Under the pieces are notes generated by a model. The model was given only the letters and a program-made list of their open reading frames with translations. It did not search any database and was not told the origin of the DNA. Positions 1 to 9,061 of a stretch of 64,000 nt of DNA are shown piece after piece; positions within the stretch are counted from its first letter, which is position 1, and the number at the start of each line of letters is the position of its first letter. Position numbers and translations under genes: made by a program. This DNA is from AWTP1-18 sp036504515. GTDB taxonomy: Bacteria > Pseudomonadota > Gammaproteobacteria > Burkholderiales > Rhodocyclaceae. The stretch lies in assembly GCA_036504515.1 (NCBI GenBank), contig DASXVA010000001.1, forward strand, positions 744,001 to 808,000, read 5' to 3'.

Positions 1-1764
1 CTCGCCGGAACCGACCGTAGCGAGGACTTTATCGGCGGTCGCAAAGGACGCCCGGATACCGAGCGGGAGGAAGCCGAGCTGCTGCTGTCCCTGAACCAGG
101 CTGGCGAAACCATCCCTTTCGATAGCGCTGCTTGGCGGCAGGCTTTGAAGGATGCGCACTGGTCCGGTGCCGCCAGCAGCATCGACCGGCATCCTCTCTA
201 TCAGTGGCCGGTCATCGACCAAGTTTTTGCCGCCACCCGGGACAGTCAAAACCCAACCCCCGACCTTCTGCCCTGGCTGCCGAAGCCCGCAGACATCCTG
301 CAACGGCGCAGTGCCCAGCGCTACGACGTGCGCCACGTTCTGCCCCTGCGGGATTTCGTCGCGCTGCTGAGCGCCACCAGCCCTGCCGGCCTAAGCAATA
401 CCCATCTGCTCCTGTTCGTGCATCGGGTGGAGGGCCTGGACCCCGGCGTTTATCTGCTGCCCCGCAGCGAAGCCGGCCATGGGCTTTATGTCGCCCTGAG
501 CAAAGCTCCGGAAACCGTGCTCGACATTCCCGGCCTTGGCCCTTTGCTCAAGCTGGTGGGTGCCGACCCGAAAAAGCTCCAGGCCACGGCTCGCCAGTTG
601 CAGTGCCATCAGGACCTGGCGGCCACGGGCAGTTTTTCCCTGGGCATGATCACCGGTTTTGACGAAGCCCTCGCCATCAGCCCGGCCCGTTACCGCAATC
701 TTTACCGGGAGGCCGGCGTCATCGGCCAGGCCCTCTATCTCAAGGCCGAAGCCCTGGGTGTGCGGGGCTGCGGCATCGGCTGTTATTTCGACGATGCCGT
801 GCATCAGTTGCTGGGCCTGCAGGACACCACCTTCCAAAGCCTGTACCACTTCGCCGTGGGCCTGCCCATTATTGACCCCCGTATTGAAACCCTTCCCCCT
901 TACGCCCACCGCCAAGAAGAGAGCGCCATGACCGCCACCCAAAACCAAGCGCAGGCCCCTGCCGACGAGACCGTTCCCTACCACTGCATTCCCGCCGCCG
1001 AAGCGGCCGCCATGGTTCTCGACAGCCGGGCCGGAAAACTTGCCGGCCTCATCCTGCTCGACAGCCGAGATGCCCAGAGTTACACCCAAGGCCACGTGGA
1101 GGGCGCCATGAATCTTTCCGGCGCCAATCAGGATCGTCTGCTAATGAAACTCAACAAGGACGCTCCCGTCGTCATCTACTGCTATCACGGCAACGCCAGC
1201 CGTACCTACGCCGGCATCTTTAGCGATTTTCGTTTCAAAAATGTCTACAGCGTGGACGGTGGCTATGCCCACCTCGTGGCTGCCCTGCACGATGCGGAAA
1301 CGGCCCCCTTGGCTCCCGGCAACCTGAGCCCGGCTTTGCTGGACTTCCTCAAGGAATGGGACTTTGATCCCGCCGACCTCAACGCACCCCGCAAAAACAG
1401 CCTGACGCCCCTGATGCGGGCTGCCTTGTTGGGTAATGCGCCGATGGTTGCGGAATTGCTGACCTTGGGTGCGGATATCGGCTATATCAACGACGATGGC
1501 AACAATGCCCTCTGGCTGGCCTGTGTTTCCGGCAATGGCGTCGTGGTCCAGCGCCTGCTGGATGCCGGCATTGAAAAGAACAACCGCAACGCCCTGGGCT
1601 CCACCACGCTGATGTACTGCGCCTCCAGTGGCAAAGCGGACATGCTCAAGATTCTGCTGGATAACGGCGCCGACCCCCTGATCGAGAATTTCGACGATGC
1701 CCGGGCTGCCGAACTCTGTTCCACGCCGGACTGCCTGCGCCTGCTTCGGGCCAGCGCCCGTTGA
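1..1764 (+). CDS. Nitroreductase-rhodanese-ankyrin fusion protein (5' partial)
   Basis: The reading frame is open from base 1, so the true start lies outside the window. The first 300 or so visible residues resemble the C-terminal half of SagB/ThcOx-type FMN nitroreductases (RRSAQRYD motif near base 310, a GCGIGCYFDD segment, ending ...VGLPIID). A rhodanese domain follows, with the active-site loop CYHGNAS and its cysteine codon at 1180-1182, then about three ankyrin repeats (TPLMRAALLGN, NALWLACVSGN, TTLMYCASSGK). No stop separates the parts. An in-frame ATG at 928, behind a purine-rich AAGAGAG, could give a separate rhodanese-ankyrin product. The substrate is unknown; FMN-dependent oxidation plus sulfur or thiol transfer is inferred from the domains only. 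Confidence 0.75.
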   Translation, partial: LAGTDRSEDFIGGRKGRPDTEREEAELLLSLNQAGETIPFDSAAWRQALKDAHWSGAASSIDRHPLYQWPVIDQVFAATRDSQNPTPDLLPWLPKPADILQRRSAQRYDVRHVLPLRDFVALLSATSPAGLSNTHLLLFVHRVEGLDPGVYLLPRSEAGHGLYVALSKAPETVLDIPGLGPLLKLVGADPKKLQATARQLQCHQDLAATGSFSLGMITGFDEALAISPARYRNLYREAGVIGQALYLKAEALGVRGCGIGCYFDDAVHQLLGLQDTTFQSLYHFAVGLPIIDPRIETLPPYAHRQEESAMTATQNQAQAPADETVPYHCIPAAEAAAMVLDSRAGKLAGLILLDSRDAQSYTQGHVEGAMNLSGANQDRLLMKLNKDAPVVIYCYHGNASRTYAGIFSDFRFKNVYSVDGGYAHLVAALHDAETAPLAPGNLSPALLDFLKEWDFDPADLNAPRKNSLTPLMRAALLGNAPMVAELLTLGADIGYINDDGNNALWLACVSGNGVVVQRLLDAGIEKNNRNALGSTTLMYCASSGKADMLKILLDNGADPLIENFDDARAAELCSTPDCLRLLRASAR

Positions 1765-1806
1765 GAACGGTTCGCAAAAGCCCTTGCCAAGGGCTGTCAT
1801 CCCCAA

Positions 1807-1825
1807 GATAATGAGATCAATTCTC
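1807..1825. promoter_or_regulatory. Probable Fur box upstream of feoA
   Basis: The 19 bases match the classical Fur consensus (GATAATGATAATCATTATC) at 14 positions, including an unbroken first eight (GATAATGA). A TGAGA/TCTCA inverted repeat sits within it. It ends 14 bases before the feoA ATG, where bound Fe-Fur would block transcription or initiation. The site was found by eye; iron repression of feoAB is well known in proteobacteria. Confidence 0.65.
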
Positions 1826-1839
1826 AAAAAGGCCTGATC

Positions 1840-2070
1840 ATGACTACCCGCCTGACTGCCCTGGAACCCGGACAAAACGCTGCTATTACGGCCATTCATG
1901 CGGCAGAAGCCCTGCATCACCGCCTGAATGCCCTTGGTCTTCGTGTGGGCAAGAAGATTCAAGTGCTGCGGCAGGCCGCCTTCCGTGGCCCCCTCCATGT
2001 CCGGGTCGGCAACACCGACATCATCATTCGCCGTAGCGACGCCGCCTGCATCGAACTGCGCGCTGCCTGA
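1840..2070 (+). CDS. feoA: FeoA, ferrous iron transport accessory protein
   Basis: A small 76-residue SH3-like protein of the FeoA family, the usual cytoplasmic partner of FeoB in Fe(II) uptake. It shows the family pattern: a leading LEPG turn, a central LGLRVGKKI segment and a C-terminal GPLHVRVGNTDIIIRRSDA strand pair. The ATG follows an AAGG ribosome site. feoB starts 17 bases downstream, so the two form an operon, probably controlled by the Fur box just upstream. No feoC is visible after feoB. Confidence 0.92.
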   Translation: MTTRLTALEPGQNAAITAIHAAEALHHRLNALGLRVGKKIQVLRQAAFRGPLHVRVGNTDIIIRRSDAACIELRAA

Positions 2071-2087
2071 GTAGTCCCCGTTTTCCC

Positions 2088-3896
2088 ATGACCAAGCGCA
2101 TCGCCCTGCTGGGCATGCCCAATACGGGCAAGTCCACCCTGTTCAATCGCCTCACCGGCGCTTCGGCCCGGGTCGGTAACTGGCCGGGCGTTACGGTGGA
2201 CCTGCTGTCCGCCAAGATCTTGGTGGGGGGCGATATGGTCGAAGTCATCGATCTGCCCGGCATCTACGATCTTCACGGCTATTCCGACGACGAAAAGGTC
2301 GTCCGCCATTTCCTCGAACAGCAGCCCCTTGATCTGTTGGTGGTGCCGGTCAATGCCCTCCAGCTGGATCGGCATCTGGTGCTGCCGGTGCAATTGGCCG
2401 AGCTGGGTTTGCCGGTGTTGGTGCTGGTGAACATGATGGATGAAGCCAAGACCATGGGCATCCGCATCGACAGCAAGGCCCTGTCTGCCGGCCTCGGTCT
2501 GCCGGTGGTGGCCATCAGCGCCAAGTACGGCCTGGGCCAGCCGGAAATGCTGGCGGCTCTCCAATTTGCTCTCAAAACCAGTCAGGGCATGGCCGCCGGT
2601 GCCACCAGCGGTGCCCGGCAGCGCCTGGTCGAAGACGACAGTGTGGAAGACAAGGTAGCCGCCTTGACCAAGGCAGCCGTGGATGTGCCGGTGCAACTGC
2701 CGGAACGTTTTACCGACAAGCTGGACAAGGTGCTGATGCACAACGTCTTCGGCCTGCCCCTGTTTTTTGCCGCCATGTTCTGCGTGTTTGCCGGCGTGTT
2801 CTGGTTGGGTACGCCGCTCCAGGACGGTATGAAGTGGCTCTTCGACCAGATCAGCGAACATGCCTTGATGCCGCTTTTGGCGGGAACCCCGGAATTGCTC
2901 AAGGGCTTCCTGGTGGAAGGGCTCTACGGTGGCTTGTCCACGGTGGCCGCTTTTGTCCCGGTGATCGTATTGTTCTTCTTCTTTATGGCCGTGGTGGAAG
3001 ACTCCGGTTACCTGTCCCGCGCCGCCTATCTGATGGACGCCCTCATGGTGCGCATGGGCCTCGATGGGCGTAGTTTCGTTATGCTGCTGATGGGTTTCGG
3101 CTGCAACGTGCCGGCCATCATGGGCACCCGGGTCATGCGCAGTCGCGCTCTGCGCCTGTTGTCCATGCTGGTGATTCCCTTTTCCCTGTGTTCGGCCCGG
3201 CTGCAGGTATTCCTCTTCATTCTCGGCGCCCTGTTTGCCCCGGCTGTTGCGCCTTGGGTTTTGATGTCGCTCTATCTGATGAGCTTCGCCACGGCCTTCA
3301 TCACGGCGCTGCTGCTGCGCAAGGACAAGCATTTCCGTTCCGACGAACCCTTTGTCATCGAACTGCCCCCTTACCGCCTGCCCACCCTGCGACAGGTGTG
3401 GATGCGGGGCTGGCTGGAAGTACGCCATTTCCTCGGGCGCGCCACCAAGATCATTGTTGCCGGCGTGGTGCTGGTCTGGGTGCTGACCCATTTACCGGCA
3501 GGGGTCGAACCGGCCAGCGCCGAGAGCTATGCCGGCATGGTCGGCCACTGGATGCAGCCTGTCCTTGGCCCCCTTGGCATCGATGAAAAACTTACCATCG
3601 CCCTGATCTTCGGTTTTGTCGCCAAGGAGGTGGTGATCGGTGCCCTGGCCGTGATCTACGGTCTGGAAGGGGATGCCCTGTCGCAGCACATTGCTGGCAG
3701 CCTCAATGTGCTGCAAGCCTACAGTTTCATGCTGTTCTGCCTGATCTACACCCCTTGCCTGTCCACCATCGCCACCATCCGCGCCGAATCCCGCAGCATC
3801 GGTTTCGCCACCCTGGCCGTGGTCTGGCCTCTGGCCCTGGCCTGGGCGGTCAGTTTCGTCTTCTATCAGGTGGCCAGTCGTCTGGTGGGCGTTTGA
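2088..3896 (+). CDS. feoB: FeoB, ferrous iron transporter
   Basis: Inner-membrane Fe(II) permease with an N-terminal GTPase-like domain. The G1 loop GMPNTGKS (residues 9-16), the G3 motif DLPG and the G4-type NMMD are visible, followed by a helical spacer and a membrane domain from about residue 210 with repeated gate-like segments (e.g. MGFGCNVPAIMGTR and the final SFMLFCLIYTPCLSTIAT). At 602 residues it belongs to the shorter FeoB forms; the E. coli protein is about 770. It lies 17 bases after feoA. The cysteines in GCNVPA and TPCLST are the conserved membrane ones. Confidence 0.95.
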   Translation: MTKRIALLGMPNTGKSTLFNRLTGASARVGNWPGVTVDLLSAKILVGGDMVEVIDLPGIYDLHGYSDDEKVVRHFLEQQPLDLLVVPVNALQLDRHLVLPVQLAELGLPVLVLVNMMDEAKTMGIRIDSKALSAGLGLPVVAISAKYGLGQPEMLAALQFALKTSQGMAAGATSGARQRLVEDDSVEDKVAALTKAAVDVPVQLPERFTDKLDKVLMHNVFGLPLFFAAMFCVFAGVFWLGTPLQDGMKWLFDQISEHALMPLLAGTPELLKGFLVEGLYGGLSTVAAFVPVIVLFFFFMAVVEDSGYLSRAAYLMDALMVRMGLDGRSFVMLLMGFGCNVPAIMGTRVMRSRALRLLSMLVIPFSLCSARLQVFLFILGALFAPAVAPWVLMSLYLMSFATAFITALLLRKDKHFRSDEPFVIELPPYRLPTLRQVWMRGWLEVRHFLGRATKIIVAGVVLVWVLTHLPAGVEPASAESYAGMVGHWMQPVLGPLGIDEKLTIALIFGFVAKEVVIGALAVIYGLEGDALSQHIAGSLNVLQAYSFMLFCLIYTPCLSTIATIRAESRSIGFATLAVVWPLALAWAVSFVFYQVASRLVGV

Positions 3897-3945
3897 GGCG
3901 GGCTGATCCGTTATCATGGCGGTCTTGCAGAAAGGCCATGGCACC

Positions 3946-4749
3946 ATGAAGGGCGACTCCGAAAACCTCATCGAAATCGAAGACCTCCACTTTTCCTACG
4001 GGGAAAACCAGGTTCTCAAAGGCATCAACCTGAAAATCCCCCGGGGTAAGGTCGTGGCCATTCTCGGCGTCAGCGGCGCCGGAAAAAGCACCCTGTTGCG
4101 CCAGATCGGCGGCCAGTTGCGTCCCGATAGCGGCTGTGTGCGGGTCAACGGCAAGGTTGTGCATGAGCAGAATGCCGACGAGATGTATCAGATGCGGCGT
4201 CAGATGGGCATGATGTTCCAGGCTGGCGGCCTGTTTACCGATATCTCCGTGTACGAGAACGTGGCCTTCCCTATGCGGGAACTGACCGATCTGCCGGAAG
4301 AAATCATCCGCGACCTGGTGCAGATGAAGCTCCAGGCCGTGGGCCTGCGCGGCGCCATGGGGCTGATGCCCAACGAGCTTTCCGGCGGCATGGCCCGTCG
4401 TGTCGCTCTGGCCCGGGCCATTTCTCTGGACCCCATGTTGGCCATGTACGACGAGCCCTTTGCTGGCCTCGATCCGATTTCCCTCAACCAGATTGCGGGT
4501 CTGATTCGCAGTCTCAACGATGCCCTGAAGGTGACATCCATTGTCGTCACCTACGACATGAGCGAATCCCTCAAGGTGGTGGATTACGCCTATTTCATCC
4601 ACCACGGCGTGGTGGTGGCGGAAGGCACGCCGGCCGAGATCGACGTATCCAACAATCCCTTTGTGCACCAGTTTGTCCATTCCGAACCGGACGGCCCCGT
4701 AGCCTTCCACGCCTCCGCACCACCCTACGCCGAAGATCTCGCTATCTGA
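3946..4749 (+). CDS. MlaF-like ABC transporter ATPase (orphan)
   Basis: A 267-residue ABC ATPase closest in pattern to MlaF/Ttg2A of the lipid-transport (Mce) importers. It has Walker A GVSGAGKST, signature LSGGMARR and Walker B LAMYDEPFAGLDP. An upstream ATG at 3916 would add ten residues; I prefer 3946 (MKGDSEN) because alignment with the family begins there. The H-loop position reads VVTYDMSES, so the switch histidine is replaced by tyrosine. No mlaE, mlaD or mlaC follows: the next gene is an AraC regulator. It may serve a permease encoded elsewhere. Confidence 0.75.
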   Translation: MKGDSENLIEIEDLHFSYGENQVLKGINLKIPRGKVVAILGVSGAGKSTLLRQIGGQLRPDSGCVRVNGKVVHEQNADEMYQMRRQMGMMFQAGGLFTDISVYENVAFPMRELTDLPEEIIRDLVQMKLQAVGLRGAMGLMPNELSGGMARRVALARAISLDPMLAMYDEPFAGLDPISLNQIAGLIRSLNDALKVTSIVVTYDMSESLKVVDYAYFIHHGVVVAEGTPAEIDVSNNPFVHQFVHSEPDGPVAFHASAPPYAEDLAI

Positions 4750-4835
4750 GCCACGGACCCGGAAGCAAGTGAGCAATCCGGGTCAGGAAAGGGAATTTCG
4801 CCCAAGGCATAGTGGCACCTGATTGAGGAGGTGCC

Positions 4836-5744
4836 ATGACGGCAGGTAGCAAAACGGAAACAAAGACGAAGACCAGCGCAAAAACCGGCGGCGCCTATGC
4901 CCGACGGTTCCAGCGGGTGTTCGACCACATTCACCAGCATCTGGACCAGGACTTGTCGGTCGAAGCCCTGAGCCAGGTGGCGAACTTTTCCCGCTTCCAT
5001 TTTCACCGTCAGTTCTCCCTGTTCGTCGGGGTCAGCGTGGTTCGCTACATCCAGTTGCTGCGGCTCAAACAGGCGTCCTATCGTCTGGTGTTCGAGCCCA
5101 AGGTACGGGTTATCGACATTGCCTTGGCCGCCGGCTTTGAAAACCCGGAATCCTTTTCCCGGGCCTTCAAGGCCACCATCGGCCAGACACCTTCTCAATT
5201 CCGCAAAGGCCCGGCCTGGCAGCCCTGGGTCGAGCGGTTTCAGTTACCCGTTATTGAGAGGTATGAACCCATGGAAGTAAAAATCGTCGATTTCCCCGAC
5301 ACCCCCATTGCCGTACTGGAACACAAAGGTGCACCAGCCCTGGTGCACGACACCGTCCAACGCTTCATCGACTGGCGCAAAACCACCGGCCTGTCGCCGG
5401 TGAATACCAGCCGCCATTTCGGCATCGCCTACGATGACCCCGCCGCTACCCCCGCGGACCAGTTCCGCTTCGACCTGGGTGGTTCCGTTACTGCGCCAGT
5501 GCCGGACAACGCCTGGGGCGTAGTGAACAAGCGCATCCCCGCCGGACGTTGCGCGGTTGTGCGGCATCTGGGCAATCGTGACGAGGCCAGTCTGGGCAAA
5601 AGCATCTATCCGCTTTACCGGGAATGGTTGCCCCAAAGTGGAGAGGAACTGCGGGACTTTCCCCTGTTCTTTGAATACCTGAACCTCATTCCGCAGGTTC
5701 AGGAACACGAACTGGTGACGGACATCTTTTTGCCTCTGCGCTGA
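4836..5744 (+). CDS. AraC-family regulator with GyrI-like effector domain
   Basis: A 302-residue transcription factor. After a polar Thr/Lys-rich lead of about 20 residues, two helix-turn-helix units occupy about 22-120 (LSVEALSQVANFSRFHFHRQF and AALAAGFENPESFSRAFK-type segments), followed by a GyrI/SbmC-like ligand-binding domain from about 145. The DNA-binding-first layout matches Rob and similar multidrug-responsive regulators, which bind hydrophobic small molecules. The ATG follows a strong GAGGAGGT-type site at 4825-4832. Its target is unknown; no pump is adjacent. Confidence 0.88.
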   Translation: MTAGSKTETKTKTSAKTGGAYARRFQRVFDHIHQHLDQDLSVEALSQVANFSRFHFHRQFSLFVGVSVVRYIQLLRLKQASYRLVFEPKVRVIDIALAAGFENPESFSRAFKATIGQTPSQFRKGPAWQPWVERFQLPVIERYEPMEVKIVDFPDTPIAVLEHKGAPALVHDTVQRFIDWRKTTGLSPVNTSRHFGIAYDDPAATPADQFRFDLGGSVTAPVPDNAWGVVNKRIPAGRCAVVRHLGNRDEASLGKSIYPLYREWLPQSGEELRDFPLFFEYLNLIPQVQEHELVTDIFLPLR

Positions 5745-5754
5745 GCATCACTTT

Positions 5755-5777
5755 CCGTCAGGGCAGGGCCCTGGCGG
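5755..5777 (+). terminator. GC-rich hairpin after the AraC gene
   Basis: CCGTCAGGGC (5755-5764) pairs with GCCCTGGCGG (5768-5777) across a three-base loop, with one G-T wobble. It lies 11 bases after the stop codon but has no T-run, so it could be a Rho-independent terminator only in a weak sense, or a 3'-end stabiliser. Confidence 0.35.
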
Positions 5778-5866
5778 AGGGGGCGGAGACCGGGGCGAAG
5801 ATGCCCCACCCCGCGCGCTTCCCCTGTAAAATTGCCCCTTTACGCAATTTTCCGGTTCTCTCCCCC

Positions 5867-6805
5867 ATGAGTCAGACCAAACCCAGCTTCCAGGAATTGA
5901 TCCTGCGCCTGCAAACCTATTGGGCCGCCCAGGGCTGCGCCTTGCTGCAACCCTACGACATGGAAGTGGGCGCCGGCACCAGCCACACCGCCACTTTCCT
6001 CCGCGCCCTCGGCCCGGAACCCTGGAAGGCCGGATATGTACAGCCCAGCCGTCGTCCCAAGGATGGCCGCTACGGCGACAACCCCAACCGTTTGCAGCAC
6101 TACTACCAATACCAGGTGGTGCTTAAGCCCGCGCCGGAAAACATCCTCGAACTGTATTTGGGTTCCCTTGAAGCCCTGGGCTTCGACCTGAAAAAGAACG
6201 ATGTCCGCTTCGTTGAGGACGACTGGGAAAACCCCACCCTGGGCGCCTGGGGTCTGGGTTGGGAAGTCTGGATGAACGGTATGGAAGTGACCCAGTTCAC
6301 CTATTTCCAGCAAGTGGGCGGCATCGACTGCAAGCCCATCACCGGTGAAATCACCTATGGCCTGGAACGCTTGGCCATGTATCTGCAAGGCGTCGAAAAC
6401 GTCTACGACCTGGTGTGGACGCCGGGCCTCAGCTACGGCGATGTCTATCACCAGAACGAAGTGGAGCAATCCACTTATAACTTCGAGCACAGCGATGCGG
6501 ACTTTCTGTTCACCGCCTTCGCCGCCCATGAAAAGCAGGCCCAGCACCTGATGAGCGAGGGCGTGGCCCTGGCCCTGCCGGCCTATGAGCAAGTGCTGAA
6601 AGCCGCCCACAGCTTCAACCTGCTTGACGCCCGGGGCGCCATCTCTGTCACCGAGCGGGCCGCCTACATCGGCCGCATTCGCAACCTGGCCCGGGCTGTA
6701 GCCCAGAGCTATCTGGACAGCCGTGCCCGCCTTGGCTTCCCTATGGCGCCTCGTGCCCACGCCGAAGAAGTGCTGGCCCAACTTGCCGCAAAGAAAGCTG
6801 CCTGA
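5867..6805 (+). CDS. glyQ: Glycyl-tRNA synthetase alpha subunit
   Basis: Catalytic alpha subunit of the alpha2-beta2 class II glycyl-tRNA synthetase, which charges tRNA-Gly. The start ATG at 5867 gives 312 residues, close to the usual 300-315; an upstream in-frame GTG/ATG region at 5801 would add 22 residues with no family similarity. Conserved blocks include YWAAQGCALLQPYDMEVGAG, GYVQPSRRPKDGRYG and the repeated tyrosine-rich HYYQYQVVLKP. glyS begins three bases after its stop, so the subunits are co-translated. Confidence 0.97.
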   Translation: MSQTKPSFQELILRLQTYWAAQGCALLQPYDMEVGAGTSHTATFLRALGPEPWKAGYVQPSRRPKDGRYGDNPNRLQHYYQYQVVLKPAPENILELYLGSLEALGFDLKKNDVRFVEDDWENPTLGAWGLGWEVWMNGMEVTQFTYFQQVGGIDCKPITGEITYGLERLAMYLQGVENVYDLVWTPGLSYGDVYHQNEVEQSTYNFEHSDADFLFTAFAAHEKQAQHLMSEGVALALPAYEQVLKAAHSFNLLDARGAISVTERAAYIGRIRNLARAVAQSYLDSRARLGFPMAPRAHAEEVLAQLAAKKAA

Positions 6806-6808
6806 GTC

Positions 6809-8980
6809 ATGAGCAACACGAAAAATCTGCTGGTCGAATTGTTCGTTGAAGAACTGCCCCCCAAGGCCCTGAAAAAACTGGGTGAAGTTTTCTCCCAGAC
6901 CCTGCTGCAATCCCTCAAGGCCCAAGGCTTGGCTGGTGATGGGGCGGTGGTTACTGCCTACGCCTCACCTCGCCGCCTGGCGGCTCATGTCACTGCTGTT
7001 GCTACCCACGCCGCTGACAAGCAAGTGGCCCAGAAGCTGATGCCCGTCAGTGTCGGGCTTGATGCTAGCGGCAATGCCACGCCGGCCCTGGCCAAGAAAC
7101 TCGCTGCCCTGGGCGCCGATGCTTCCGTGGTGCCCCAACTGCGTCGCGAGAATGACGGCAAGGCCGATGTGCTGTTCTTCGACAGCCTGGCCAAAGGCGC
7201 CACCCTGACCGAAGGTCTGCAAAAAGCCTTGGAAACGGCCCTGGCCGCACTGCCTATTCCCAAGGTCATGACCTATCAACTGCAGGACGGCTGGACCTCG
7301 GTGAACTTCGTTCGTCCCGCCCACGGTCTGGTGGCCCTGCACGGAACCGATGTGGTGCCCCTGTCCATCCTTGGTCTTGAATCCGGCCGCGATACCCACG
7401 GACATCGTTTCGAGGCCAGCGTCGATCCAGTCTCCATTCCCGATGCGGATAGTTACGCTGCCAAGCTGGAAAGCGAAGGCGCGGTGATTCCCGGTTTCGC
7501 CGCCCGCCGTGCCGAGATCGTCAAGCAATTGACGGCCGCTGCGGCCAAGGCCGGCGGTACGCCGATTCATGATGAAGCCCTGCTGGACGAAGTGACCGCC
7601 CTGGTGGAGCGCCCCAATGTGCTCACGGGTCAGTTTGAGGAAGCCTTCCTGGAAGTGCCCCAGGAATGCCTGATTCTGACCATGAAGGCCAACCAGAAAT
7701 ATTTCCCTCTGCTCGACGCCCACGGCAAGCTGACCAATAAATTCCTCATCGTCAGCAACATTCGTCCCGCCGATCCGAGTGATGTGATCGGCGGCAATGA
7801 GCGGGTGGTGCGCCCCCGCTTGGCCGATGCCAAGTTCTTCTTCGACCAGGACCGCAAGAAGAAACTGGAAGACCGCGTTGCCGGCCTCGACAAGGTGGTT
7901 TATCACAACAAATTGGGCACCCAGGGCCAGCGCATGCAGCGGGTTTGCCGCATTGCCGAAGCAATTGGCAACCTGCTGGGTAACAGTGTGCTGGCGGACA
8001 AAGCCAGCGCCGCCGCCCGACTGGCCAAGGCCGACCTGCTGACCGACATGGTCGGCGAGTTCCCCGAACTGCAAGGCATCATGGGCCGCTATTACGCCCT
8101 GCACGACGGCCTCGGCAGCGAAATCGGTGACGCCATCGAAGACCACTACAAGCCCCGCTTCGCTGGCGACAGTCTGCCCCGTGGCCTGGTGGGTACCGTG
8201 GTGGCTTTGGCTGACAAGCTGGAAACCCTGGTGGGCCTGTTCGCCATCGGCCAGATTCCCACCGGTGACAAGGACCCCTTCGCCCTGCGCCGTCACGCCC
8301 TGGGCGTGGTGCGTCTGCTGATTGAAGGCGACCAGCAACTTACCCTGGACAAGCTGCTGCTGACCACCGCCGGCGCCTTCAGCGATCTGGCGCTGGACGA
8401 AAAGACCGCGCCCCTGGCGACCCTGACCGAGCTGCAGCACGGCCAGATCAAAGACAGCAACGTCACCCTGACGGCCCTCAGCAACTTCATCTACGACCGC
8501 CTCTCCGGTGGCCTGCGCGACCAGGGTTACTCGGCCCAGGAAGTGGATGCTGTAGTGTCGCAACGGCCCCAGCGCTTGGGCGATATTCCCAAGCGCCTCG
8601 CCGCTGTCCGCGCTTTCGCCGCCTTGCCCGAAGCCGCCGCCCTGGCCGCCGCCAACAAGCGGGTCGGCAACATCCTGAAAAAGGTGGAAGGGGAAGTCGC
8701 TGCCCGCATCGACGACAGCCTGCTGCAAGAGGACGCCGAAAAGGCCCTGGCCGCTGCGCTGGAACAGGTCAAGTACGCCGCCGATGCGGCCTTCGACAGC
8801 GGCGACTACACCGCCTCCCTGCAAGCACTGGCGGCGCTGCGCGGACCGGTGGATACCTTCTTTACCGACGTGATGGTGAATGCCGAAGACGAGAAGCTGC
8901 GTAACAACCGTCTGGGCCTGCTGGCAACCCTGCATCAGGCCATGAATCGGGTGGCTGACCTTTCCAAGCTCTCTACCTGA
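6809..8980 (+). CDS. glyS: Glycyl-tRNA synthetase beta subunit
   Basis: Beta subunit (723 residues; the family is about 690-720) of the bacterial-type glycyl-tRNA synthetase, needed for tRNA-Gly recognition. It opens with the typical LLVELFVEELPPKAL and contains the HD-like and B3/B4-like blocks (GRYYALHDG, ALADKLETLVGLFAIGQIPTGDKDPFALRR) and a C-terminal anticodon-binding region. It starts three bases after glyQ with an ATG. A very long open frame on the opposite strand (6965-9607) is a codon-bias shadow. Confidence 0.97.
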   Translation: MSNTKNLLVELFVEELPPKALKKLGEVFSQTLLQSLKAQGLAGDGAVVTAYASPRRLAAHVTAVATHAADKQVAQKLMPVSVGLDASGNATPALAKKLAALGADASVVPQLRRENDGKADVLFFDSLAKGATLTEGLQKALETALAALPIPKVMTYQLQDGWTSVNFVRPAHGLVALHGTDVVPLSILGLESGRDTHGHRFEASVDPVSIPDADSYAAKLESEGAVIPGFAARRAEIVKQLTAAAAKAGGTPIHDEALLDEVTALVERPNVLTGQFEEAFLEVPQECLILTMKANQKYFPLLDAHGKLTNKFLIVSNIRPADPSDVIGGNERVVRPRLADAKFFFDQDRKKKLEDRVAGLDKVVYHNKLGTQGQRMQRVCRIAEAIGNLLGNSVLADKASAAARLAKADLLTDMVGEFPELQGIMGRYYALHDGLGSEIGDAIEDHYKPRFAGDSLPRGLVGTVVALADKLETLVGLFAIGQIPTGDKDPFALRRHALGVVRLLIEGDQQLTLDKLLLTTAGAFSDLALDEKTAPLATLTELQHGQIKDSNVTLTALSNFIYDRLSGGLRDQGYSAQEVDAVVSQRPQRLGDIPKRLAAVRAFAALPEAAALAAANKRVGNILKKVEGEVAARIDDSLLQEDAEKALAAALEQVKYAADAAFDSGDYTASLQALAALRGPVDTFFTDVMVNAEDEKLRNNRLGLLATLHQAMNRVADLSKLST

Positions 8981-9061
8981 GTTGCCGAATGCCCGAAGAA
9001 GGCCCGGTTTGTGCCGGGTGTTCTCCGGGCGCCGGGCGCCCACCATGGCCAAAATGAAACC

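Noticed and set aside
5778..5866. T-box leader for glyQS
   Set aside because: No specifier loop or antiterminator motif is visible; T-boxes are not expected in Betaproteobacteria.
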